From a virus: DNA of 45,646 bases. The position numbers and the translations under genes are program-made. This document shows positions 20,060 through 27,831 of the stretch, in pieces. Where the stretch lies: the IMG/VR virus record IMGVR_UViG_3300007734_000701, positions 1-45,646 of that record; one strand, given 5' to 3'. The notes beneath the pieces are model-generated. The model ran no database searches. It was given only the letters and a program-made list of their open reading frames with translations, and was not told the DNA's origin. Within the stretch, counting starts at the first letter, position 1. Each line of letters starts with the position of its first letter.

Positions 20060-21219
20060 ACAAGTCTGATTTTAGAAACTTCTTCGATACCGCCCATCTT
20101 TCTATTGATAGGAATAAAGTTCTAGATTGTATAGTAACGATGAATTTCGTTGATTTCCTATCCCTGCAATTTAGAGTTCCAAAGTTGTTTATTCTTAACA
20201 ACCTAGAACTCTTTAGCAGCAAGACCTCCCTACGAATGTTTATTTCGAATGAGCAGGGAGAGACTGTTAAATTATTTGAGCCTCCAACCACAATTGATTT
20301 ATTCGAAAATAAAAAGCTAGCAACTTTTCTTTTTAGAGCAGATGTTAGCGGGATACTTGGAAGCCATAAATTAATTGGAGACTTTATAGTTGATTATGAT
20401 TTTAATGAATATCTTACAAGTGTGCTAATCGATCCGGCTATAGCGGACACACAATTACAGGAATATGGAAAGCTGAAAGTAATCTCAGACCACCCAGTCT
20501 CGGCCCAACGTGGATTATTTAGAGCTAATAACTTATATGGCATAGAGTTCGGAATGTTAAATATTCTCGATCACAAATGTGTAATTTCTCCCATTTATGA
20601 TGTTTATGAGAAAACAATCCCAGCGGATGTCGTTTTAGGTCTCGGGGAGAATGCTAGATCGTTTAAGCTTGTTGATGCGTTATCTGGTCATTCATCAGGG
20701 GCTCACGGGAACTCCAACCAAATATTAATGAGTATTCTACAAAATAGTTATTTTGCTAATGAATATGAGGAATATGCTTTTGAACAAAACATTTTTATTG
20801 AACCGGAAACTGCCAAAAAGAGGGATTTAATCACTCCAAGTTATGAATCGCTTGGTACTGGTCTCGAAGTAGCCGCTTGTTCAAACAATTTATTTGTAGA
20901 CACAAGAGAACAAGGAAGACAAAAATCAGATATCCTGATGTTAGCTACATATTTTAATAATATTGCGGATCTAGATATAAATGACGATTATAAAAATGAC
21001 CTAAAATTAGTTCCAGATTATGTCTTGAATATTCTTTCGAAACCATTATTGTGGTATCTAAAAGAAATAGACGCGGACAGTTTATCGGAAGCTTGGGGAG
21101 AACTAACTAATTTTGAACTACAAAATTTAAAACCCGGGAATTATCTATGTAAGATAACTTCACAAGAAGCAATTGTAAATAAGTTTCTGATAGAAACACA
21201 GTTTGTGTTGGTAAAATAA
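20053..21219 (+). CDS. Uncharacterised tail-module protein (388 aa)
   Basis: I do not recognise a family. The protein is mixed alpha/beta and moderately acidic. An N-terminal 120 residues (CIVTMNFVDFLSLQFRVPK onward) look like a beta-sandwich. A middle part contains VVLGLGENARSFKLVDALSG, and the end is beta-like (LKPGNYLCKITSQEAI). There is no signal peptide, membrane segment or enzyme motif. It overlaps the GTG-start gene by seven bases and abuts the next gene with no gap, so it belongs to the same structural operon. A virion role is inferred from position only. Confidence 0.5.
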   Translation: MLNKSDFRNFFDTAHLSIDRNKVLDCIVTMNFVDFLSLQFRVPKLFILNNLELFSSKTSLRMFISNEQGETVKLFEPPTTIDLFENKKLATFLFRADVSGILGSHKLIGDFIVDYDFNEYLTSVLIDPAIADTQLQEYGKLKVISDHPVSAQRGLFRANNLYGIEFGMLNILDHKCVISPIYDVYEKTIPADVVLGLGENARSFKLVDALSGHSSGAHGNSNQILMSILQNSYFANEYEEYAFEQNIFIEPETAKKRDLITPSYESLGTGLEVAACSNNLFVDTREQGRQKSDILMLATYFNNIADLDINDDYKNDLKLVPDYVLNILSKPLLWYLKEIDADSLSEAWGELTNFELQNLKPGNYLCKITSQEAIVNKFLIETQFVLVK

Positions 21220-22980
21220 ATGGAAGAAAAGAAATATAATAGCGAAAAGAAGTTAAGAGACGCTGTTCTTCACGCCTTCTTTCCAGGAGAGGATTTTGTG
21301 GGACAACTAGACCACTACCTTGTCAGTGCTCCGGACGACATCGCTAAAATTTTAGAAATTTTTAAATCTGCTACAGGGCCAGAATCAATTTTAGAGCTGG
21401 TATACAATATAATAAAAAAAGAATATTTTCAGGAGCTATGGACAAACCGCAATGATCTTCTGGGAGCGTCGGACCCAATCAACGTGGCCATTTTAAAACT
21501 TCCATTTGAGACACAAAAAAGTCCTCTGTTGGCAGCGGTAATTGATAAGGATGGTATTTTAACAAAAATAAATGAGCTAGCGGAAAGTTTTTCTAAGGAA
21601 TTTACAGAACCAGAGCCGAAAATTTATTCTGATTTTGATTATAAGGAGTCTGTTAATGTACTCTCCGCTCTTTATGGCTGGTTTAAAAAAGAAGCTTACG
21701 ACAGCATAGATGATTTTGACGAAGAAGACCCCGGTGGACATACATATCAAAAATGGTGGGATAACGGTGGAAATTCTTTTATAAATGACTTACAGGATCT
21801 GGTGAGTATTAAAAATCCAGAAACGGCATTCTTTGGGACGCTTGATTTTTTATATTTTGTTAATAAAATCAAGGAAGACATAAAAAAAGCAAAAATATAT
21901 GAGCCCGGAAACCTCAGTACAAAATCCAACAGTTTTGTTCATGTTGGGTTTTTTATTAAAACCATTATGGATAAATTGGCCTCGATTGAAAAAACCTATG
22001 TTGACTCTTTTAACGAAGCTCTCAAAAAAACCGAAGAGGAAAAGTTAATTTGGTCTGAAAAAAAGAAAATTTACGAAGAAAACAAATATGGCTCAAAGTA
22101 TGTTTACGAGATATCTAATGCGTTGGATGCGGTTCCGTTTTCTTCTTTTAAGTTTATTCCTATATATAACGAACCAATAATAAACAAAAAAGCTAACGCT
22201 TTTATTCCCAGTCCATCTTTGGATATCAAAATTGAACAAAATACAAAAACCAATATATACAAGAAGGCAGCTCTAAGAACCTTGTTCAGGTTTGACCTTC
22301 CAGTACTAATATCTTTTGACAAGATACAAGAAATGGCTAGTCTGCCTCTGAAGACTGATGACGATAAGACAACCCAACAAAAATTCTTTGAGAAGGCCCA
22401 GCCTAATAAAATATTCCTTCATCGATTTATGGAAGAAGGATTTACAGCAGAAACTCCGTTATTTCTTGATACTCCGCACAAGATTATAGATATCAACAAG
22501 GAAGGGCTGTCTTTTTACGAAGATATGGAGGTCAACAAGACCTACTATTATTTTTATTATCCATATCGAGATTCCCAAGAGGCGAGAGTTAAGGTGGTTA
22601 ATAACTTATATGTTATCGGAATGGCCGAAGATAATTTTGTGGGGCCATTCCAGGGTAGTGAAAATGGTTTATTTTTGAGCTATTTTGCGCTTGGTTCCTA
22701 TATAAACAAAGTTCGTCTAGTCAAGGATGAGAACTTCTACTACTTAGAAAGAGAGATGTTGGTCCCGTCCGATTTAACAAAGAACGAATATAGAAGGGTG
22801 TTTAGAAACAAATTATTCGTAAGCCCCAAGTCAGATACTTTTGTGGCTGGCCCAAGCACCTTTGATAACGGCGCACCATATATAAAATTACGTATTAAAT
22901 CAAAGAAAACAAACAAAAAAATTGATCTAAATTTAAAATACACCACAGTTTCAAACCTTCCACTCGGAAAAAAGAAGTAG
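21220..22980 (+). CDS. Uncharacterised tail-module protein (586 aa)
   Basis: The first 330 residues are helical and charged, with many Lys/Glu pairs (LKKTEEEKLIWSEKKKIYEE looks like a coiled coil around 265-290). The C-terminal 250 residues are more beta-like and aromatic (KTYYYFYYPYRDSQEARV), and the protein ends with a segment near PYIKLRIKSKKTNKKIDLNL. No family was recognised. The gene starts directly after the previous stop and is the last before a 45-base gap holding a promoter-like element. A structural or assembly role is inferred from context. Confidence 0.5.
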   Translation: MEEKKYNSEKKLRDAVLHAFFPGEDFVGQLDHYLVSAPDDIAKILEIFKSATGPESILELVYNIIKKEYFQELWTNRNDLLGASDPINVAILKLPFETQKSPLLAAVIDKDGILTKINELAESFSKEFTEPEPKIYSDFDYKESVNVLSALYGWFKKEAYDSIDDFDEEDPGGHTYQKWWDNGGNSFINDLQDLVSIKNPETAFFGTLDFLYFVNKIKEDIKKAKIYEPGNLSTKSNSFVHVGFFIKTIMDKLASIEKTYVDSFNEALKKTEEEKLIWSEKKKIYEENKYGSKYVYEISNALDAVPFSSFKFIPIYNEPIINKKANAFIPSPSLDIKIEQNTKTNIYKKAALRTLFRFDLPVLISFDKIQEMASLPLKTDDDKTTQQKFFEKAQPNKIFLHRFMEEGFTAETPLFLDTPHKIIDINKEGLSFYEDMEVNKTYYYFYYPYRDSQEARVKVVNNLYVIGMAEDNFVGPFQGSENGLFLSYFALGSYINKVRLVKDENFYYLEREMLVPSDLTKNEYRRVFRNKLFVSPKSDTFVAGPSTFDNGAPYIKLRIKSKKTNKKIDLNLKYTTVSNLPLGKKK

Positions 22981-22983
22981 GAT

Positions 22984-23006
22984 TATTATTTAGAACACTA
23001 TTTAAT
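22984..23006 (+). promoter_or_regulatory. Candidate late promoter element (double ATTTA box)
   Basis: The gap ahead of the gene at 23026 carries TTATTTAG at 22986-22993 and CTATTTAAT at 22998-23006, the second 20 bases before the ATG. A very similar pair (AATTTAG, then CACTATTTA) occurs at 31903-31918, and CTATTTAAT recurs at 40946. T4-type late promoters are a single AT-rich box (TATAAATA) near -10 without a -35 box, so a TATTTA box here would fit a diverged version. This is inference from recurrence; no transcript data are available. Confidence 0.35.
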
Positions 23007-23025
23007 AGGAATAGGGAGATATAGC

Positions 23026-24078
23026 ATGGGATTTTTAGCTAATAACGGAGATATAATTGTAGATGCGGTCCTAACGGATGTTGGAAGACAGAGATTGGCT
23101 ATGGGAGGAAAGAACTTCCAGGTCTCTAAATTTTGTCTTGGCGATGAAGAAATAGACTATAGCCTGTACGATTCTACTAATGCTAGTGGATCGGCCTATT
23201 ATGATATTGATATCCTGCAAACTCCTGTGTTTGAACCGGCGACATTGGCAGCTGGCTCTATGAGCAGCAAGCTGTTTACATACTCAGATCAAAATCTTCT
23301 CTATCTCCCAGTCCTATTATTAAACCAAGATACTCATGTAAAAGATGGGGTTCCGTGTGTACTGGATTCTGATACGAACGCATTTGACCTAATTGCCAGT
23401 GACAACTTCGCAACCCTAATAGGCGGACAGGTTGGCACGTCTAATAGCCTCATTGATGGCAGATTGGGGCTACCAGCCAACAACACTTCCTTCCTCACCT
23501 CTGGACCGGTATCGGCAGCATCGCTCGTGCAGAGGTTCCTGAGAGTATCACAGGGACTAGACAACTATGATGCCAGAGTCTCGTTGGGTAGACTTGAGGA
23601 GACGAGCTTCACTATTTTTGTGAACAGACTCTTTCTACAGGTTGCAGATAAGAATATGCAGAAGACTGTACAACCCGCGATTTCTACAAACGTATTTAAT
23701 CGGGCGCAGGCAACAGATGCATATATCGTTGGCACAGGATATTCGGGAATCATCGATCCATTGTTTAAGACGTCGGGGTTCTTTGGAAGTGTTGGAGAAT
23801 ATAACAACGGAACGAATACTGTTTTAGCGACTAGCATACGAGCTAGCTCTAAGGATCAAGTTGGTAAGGAACTACAATTTTCCCTAAAAATCTCAGATTT
23901 TCTAGCGAGCAATCCGTCCTTCTACTTCAGCACATATGGAGCGTCGTTCAGCGGCACGGTCGCGGGAGCCTCGGTTAGCTCCGGAGATGCTGTCTCAATG
24001 ATTTCTACAACAGTAAGAGTTCTTGGAAACACATATGGGTTTTCAGTAGACATCCCAGTCAAACTATTTTACAAATAA
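23026..24078 (+). CDS. Virion structural protein sharing an N-terminal module with the gene at 19313
   Basis: This 350-residue protein has a strong ribosome binding site (GGGAGAT, 8 bases before ATG) and a promoter-like box upstream, so it is probably abundant. Its first 50 residues (VDAVLTDVGRQRLAMGG, then FCLGDEEIDYSLYD) match the N-terminus of the protein at 19313. The rest is Ser/Gly/Ala-rich and beta-like, with hydrophobic strands such as LLYLPVLLLN. It contains a near-terminal low-complexity beta segment (SFSGTVAGASVSSGDAVSM) typical of phage fibre or decoration proteins. I infer a tail or baseplate surface protein; the exact role is not visible. Confidence 0.6.
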   Translation: MGFLANNGDIIVDAVLTDVGRQRLAMGGKNFQVSKFCLGDEEIDYSLYDSTNASGSAYYDIDILQTPVFEPATLAAGSMSSKLFTYSDQNLLYLPVLLLNQDTHVKDGVPCVLDSDTNAFDLIASDNFATLIGGQVGTSNSLIDGRLGLPANNTSFLTSGPVSAASLVQRFLRVSQGLDNYDARVSLGRLEETSFTIFVNRLFLQVADKNMQKTVQPAISTNVFNRAQATDAYIVGTGYSGIIDPLFKTSGFFGSVGEYNNGTNTVLATSIRASSKDQVGKELQFSLKISDFLASNPSFYFSTYGASFSGTVAGASVSSGDAVSMISTTVRVLGNTYGFSVDIPVKLFYK

Positions 24079-24091
24079 TCGGAGAAGAGTA

Positions 24092-25123
24092 ATGATTTAT
24101 AAAGTTATAACCCAGGATCAAATAAATTCAACAAGAGAGTCTCTTTATGAATCAATTCCTCTTACGGGCACAATCGTATCTGGAACATATGGAACGTATC
24201 CAAACGACACAAATGTTCTAAAGTACACGGCCAGCCACGGATTATTTGAAACAGTATACGATTACGTATACGCAAGTTCTTCAGCGAATCACATATTCGA
24301 TATTACGTTTGGATATAGAGAAGCCGGAACAATTACTCCGGTAACCCAATCAGCCCAGAAATATAGAATGTATAAGCAGATGGCACAGACTCTTCTTGGA
24401 TTCGATGCAACTGGATCTGTCAAGGACTTCGTTGTTAGCGGTTCAACCTCGACAGACAGTATGCTGTTCCTCAATTATTCTAGAATGTTAACCAAGGACG
24501 GAATCAAGATCGGATCCTACACCTCGTCTATGGGGACGGCCTCATACGCGACTCCTTTCGCAGGAACACTTGCGCAAATATCAGACAACCCAAGTTTATT
24601 GGCATCAACAGTGAAGACTGATTCTCCGGTTGGGCAATATTGGTATTTATATACGGGTTCTTCGTTTACAGAAGCTGACAAGGTTGGAATGATCTTTTAT
24701 CAGCAGGGAGTTGTGGCGCTAGACATCGGCAAGACTCCGTTCGCTAATTTAGCCTACAGCAGCTCTATTGATGGCTATTTGAGCGGATCGAACCTTCACT
24801 CTACCGGAACCATCACCGAGGTTGCAGACGGGTTTAGGCGCTATGTAGCTAATATATCATTCCAGAATACGGTTCAAATCAATTCTACCATTTACAACTG
24901 CCAAGTTGGTCTAAACGAATTCAACTACAGTTCTAATCAAACATATACCACTGGCAGCTCAATCAGAGTTAAGCAAGATGTTACAGATAATTCTAGAACC
25001 TACATAACGACGGTTGGATTATATTCAGAAGACAATCAATTGCTGGCGGTTGCCAAGGTGTCTGAGCCGTTATCAAAAACCCCATCCGACACCATAAATC
25101 TAAGAGTTCGTCTAGATTACTAA
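24092..25123 (+). CDS. Structural protein, first of a tandem pair with a shared C-terminal domain
   Basis: This 343-residue protein has a good ribosome binding site (CGGAGAAG) before ATG. It is Ser/Thr/Tyr-rich and beta-like. The last 60 residues read YITTVGLYSEDNQLLAVAKV, then a Pro/Lys/Thr turn, then INLRVRLDY; the next protein ends with the same arrangement. Such C-termini are probably trimerisation or docking strands of tail or baseplate fibres (inference). No carbohydrate-binding or enzyme motif was seen. The gene continues the structural operon with a six-base gap to its paralogue. Confidence 0.6.
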   Translation: MIYKVITQDQINSTRESLYESIPLTGTIVSGTYGTYPNDTNVLKYTASHGLFETVYDYVYASSSANHIFDITFGYREAGTITPVTQSAQKYRMYKQMAQTLLGFDATGSVKDFVVSGSTSTDSMLFLNYSRMLTKDGIKIGSYTSSMGTASYATPFAGTLAQISDNPSLLASTVKTDSPVGQYWYLYTGSSFTEADKVGMIFYQQGVVALDIGKTPFANLAYSSSIDGYLSGSNLHSTGTITEVADGFRRYVANISFQNTVQINSTIYNCQVGLNEFNYSSNQTYTTGSSIRVKQDVTDNSRTYITTVGLYSEDNQLLAVAKVSEPLSKTPSDTINLRVRLDY

Positions 25124-25129
25124 GGGTGT

Positions 25130-26377
25130 ATGAAGAAATTTACAAACAATGATTTGTTTTATAACACTCTTTTGGCCAATCCAAAATATACCATAGTTCT
25201 TTGCTCTGGCTCTCTAAGAATAAATGATCAAATAAATCAAAACACTGAAGAAAGTTCATCTATTTCTGGGGTTGATCATCCGAGATCATTTACATATTCC
25301 AAGACTGGACTTACTGGATCTTACCAATACTCATCGTCAATTAGTAGAGAATTTATATATTCAACGCTGGTGGGCAGCGAGTTGTCCTTTAATTCAAATG
25401 TCACCAGTTATTCCTCTATAAAGAAAATAGCTGCTATGAAGAATATCTTTCAGAAGTATAGACTTGAGAATGAATATTCTAATATAGACTATTATCTATC
25501 AAATAATGGCGTCCCACAAGATAAAAAGAAAAATGCTGCCAATCCGGCGTACACAATAGCTTTATCGCCAAGTTCATATCCAGGATCGTTCATAGTTCCA
25601 ACCGCCTCGATCAATCTTATAGAAATACCGAGAGACTTTTATGGTAATTATATTAAACCTGGAAGTGTATATCTGAACATGTATGTTTCTGGTGCCCTGG
25701 CTGCTTCGGCAACAGATACCGGGAAGAATGGAAAACTAATACAGACTTATGGCCCGAACAGCGGAGGTGTCATTGGGAGCGTTCTTTATGAACACGGCTT
25801 CCTTCTTATAACTGGAGCAAGTGCCCTGACGGCAGATCAGGCTCCATATATCCAGCCACTCCCGTCCGTTGTTAGCACAGCTTCTAGTGATTATCTTAAG
25901 TGGATTTATTTTGGATCTTATCAAAACATAACCGGCTCTGCAATATTAACAAAGTATGAGTTAATATTTGAGGGAACCAACGCTATTCCGACATTAACAA
26001 TGATGTGTCACGCAGAAAAGAATGAATTAAACTGGAGCAATAACAGAACCTTCATTGAGGCCGGGCAGGGAGAAGATCTCGTAATTGGACAAACTACTTC
26101 GTCAACAGACAATACTGGGTCGATATATTACGCCGACTCTGGAACGATACTGATCCCGGCAGATTCTACATACAGAGAAAGCCCATTTATTACCATAAAG
26201 AATACAATTTCAAGTTCCTTTTCGCATTATAGTGCGTCATATAGTCCTCAGACCTTCATAAGCCAGATCGGAATATATGATGATAAAAAAAATCTGATAG
26301 CGATAGCCAAGTTGGCAAACCCGGCCAGAAAAACCAAAGAGACCGATTACACCTTTAAATTAAAACTAGACCTATAG
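25130..26377 (+). CDS. Structural protein, second of a tandem pair with a shared C-terminal domain
   Basis: This 415-residue protein ends with FISQIGIYDDKKNLIAIAKL, a Pro-Ala-Arg-Lys-Thr turn and TFKLKLDL, clearly related in pattern to the end of the protein upstream. An N-terminal Ser/Tyr-rich region and a segment with LNWSNNRTF (compare FNYSSNQTY upstream) extend the similarity. The extra length lies mainly before and inside the C-terminal domain. I infer duplication followed by divergence, giving two related tail or fibre components. The ribosome binding site is weak (AGGG, 3-4 bases before ATG). It is the last gene of the tail module. Confidence 0.6.
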   Translation: MKKFTNNDLFYNTLLANPKYTIVLCSGSLRINDQINQNTEESSSISGVDHPRSFTYSKTGLTGSYQYSSSISREFIYSTLVGSELSFNSNVTSYSSIKKIAAMKNIFQKYRLENEYSNIDYYLSNNGVPQDKKKNAANPAYTIALSPSSYPGSFIVPTASINLIEIPRDFYGNYIKPGSVYLNMYVSGALAASATDTGKNGKLIQTYGPNSGGVIGSVLYEHGFLLITGASALTADQAPYIQPLPSVVSTASSDYLKWIYFGSYQNITGSAILTKYELIFEGTNAIPTLTMMCHAEKNELNWSNNRTFIEAGQGEDLVIGQTTSSTDNTGSIYYADSGTILIPADSTYRESPFITIKNTISSSFSHYSASYSPQTFISQIGIYDDKKNLIAIAKLANPARKTKETDYTFKLKLDL

Positions 26378-26389
26378 TAGCATGAACAT

Positions 26390-26914
26390 ATGATATTAGG
26401 AATCGATGTATCCACGACCACTACCGCCTTTACTGTATTAGATGACAATGGCAAGATAGTCCTGTGTGAAGCTCTGAGGTTAGAAAAACTAAAGGATATG
26501 TTCGCTAAGGCCGCGAACGTTAAGAAATTTGTTGAGAATTTAGAAAAGACATATAAAATAACAGCAGTTTATATCGAAGAACCATTAATGTCATTTCAGG
26601 CCGGAATGTCCTCGGCAAAGACGATATCCACTCTTATGAGGTTCAACGGCATTGTTTCCTGGATATGTTGTGACGTCATAGGACTAGACCCCCACTTCAT
26701 CTCGGCTGGTACGGCTCGCAAGTCATACGGGGTTAAGCTAGAGAAGGGCATAAAGGCCAAACAGGTCGTCTTTAATGCCGTCCTTGACAGAGAACCAGAC
26801 TTCAAAGTAGAATACACCACTCATGGCAATCCCATCCCGGGATCTATGGACAGAAGCGATAGTCTTATAATCGCTAGAGCTGGGTATGCACAATGGAAGT
26901 CTCTGACAAGTTAA
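26390..26914 (+). CDS. RuvC-like Holliday junction resolvase
   Basis: This 174-residue protein has the RuvC/RNase H-fold layout. The first strand reads MILGIDVSTTTTAF with Asp6, the second acidic position is in VYIEEPLMSF (Glu63/Glu64), and the C-terminal helix carries MDRSDSLIIARAG (Asp154 and Asp157). These acidic residues bind the two metal ions that cut DNA junctions. T4 itself uses an unrelated endonuclease VII (gp49) to clear branches before packaging; a RuvC-family enzyme would do the same job here (inference). The gene overlaps the primase gene by 22 bases and starts a three-gene DNA-processing cassette. Confidence 0.75.
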   Translation: MILGIDVSTTTTAFTVLDDNGKIVLCEALRLEKLKDMFAKAANVKKFVENLEKTYKITAVYIEEPLMSFQAGMSSAKTISTLMRFNGIVSWICCDVIGLDPHFISAGTARKSYGVKLEKGIKAKQVVFNAVLDREPDFKVEYTTHGNPIPGSMDRSDSLIIARAGYAQWKSLTS

Positions 26915-27831
26915 ATATAATCAACTCGTTTCTTGGGGACTATCATAGAACCGGAAACGAATATCTGTTCAATTGTCCCTTTTGTCATCATCACAAGAAG
27001 AAACTCTCTCTAAACTTTGAGAAGGGTAAGTATAAGTGTTGGATTTGTGACGAACACGGGAGCATTCGTAAATTAGTCCGCAAGAAAGCTAGGTGGGATC
27101 TTTTCCAGAAATGGAAAATTCTAGATGGAATCGTAGATTTAGACACAAATTTAAGTGATTTATTTACAGAGAAAACTCGTGGGCAAGATGAAATATTCTC
27201 CATGCCAGATAAGTTTGTCACACTAACAAGCAAGAACAGGACATTATCACATAAAAAGCCGCTGGGATATCTCGAAAAACGAGGAATAACAGAGGACGAT
27301 ATTTTATATTGGAAGATTGGATTTTGTTTTGGTGGAGAGTATGTGGATCGTGTTATCTTCCCATCGTTCAATCTAAACGGCGATCTAAATTATTTTGTCG
27401 GAAGAACAATAACCGGTGACAAGTTCAATAAGTTTAAGATGCCCTCGGCGTCTAAGGATGTCATATTCAACGAACTTTATATGGACTTCGATGTCGATGT
27501 TGTACTTGTTGAGGGCATGGTTGACGCCATAAAGGCTGGACAAAATTCAATTCCACTTCTGGGGTCCACTCTCCGGGAGGAAAGCAAACTCTTCCAGAAG
27601 ATTGTTGAATATGACACGGTAGTCTATACAGCATTAGACCCAGATGCGGCAGAGAAAGAGGGAGAAATAATAAGAAAACTTATCAACTACGGTATTGAGG
27701 TCTATAAGGTTGACGTTCTACCATTTGGAGACGTTGGGGAAATGACCAAGGAAGAGTTCCAAAGAAGAAAGTCCTTGGCTAAGTTGATGACATATGACAC
27801 ACTACTACAACAAGAACTGGAGACCGCATGA
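26893..27831 (+). CDS. 61: DNA primase, T4 gp61 / DnaG type
   Basis: This 312-residue protein has an N-terminal zinc ribbon with Cys28-x2-Cys31 (NCPFCHHHKK) and Cys49-x2-Cys52 (KCWICDEHGS). It then has a TOPRIM domain with VLVEGMVDA (Glu207) and TALDPDA (Asp249 and Asp251). This is the architecture of gp61/DnaG primases, which make RNA primers on the lagging strand, and the length fits gp61 (about 340). In T4 the partner is the gp41 helicase, which is not in this window. The start lies inside the resolvase gene, and the stop overlaps the next gene by four bases, so the three proteins are probably translationally coupled. Confidence 0.8.
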   Translation: MEVSDKLNIINSFLGDYHRTGNEYLFNCPFCHHHKKKLSLNFEKGKYKCWICDEHGSIRKLVRKKARWDLFQKWKILDGIVDLDTNLSDLFTEKTRGQDEIFSMPDKFVTLTSKNRTLSHKKPLGYLEKRGITEDDILYWKIGFCFGGEYVDRVIFPSFNLNGDLNYFVGRTITGDKFNKFKMPSASKDVIFNELYMDFDVDVVLVEGMVDAIKAGQNSIPLLGSTLREESKLFQKIVEYDTVVYTALDPDAAEKEGEIIRKLINYGIEVYKVDVLPFGDVGEMTKEEFQRRKSLAKLMTYDTLLQQELETA

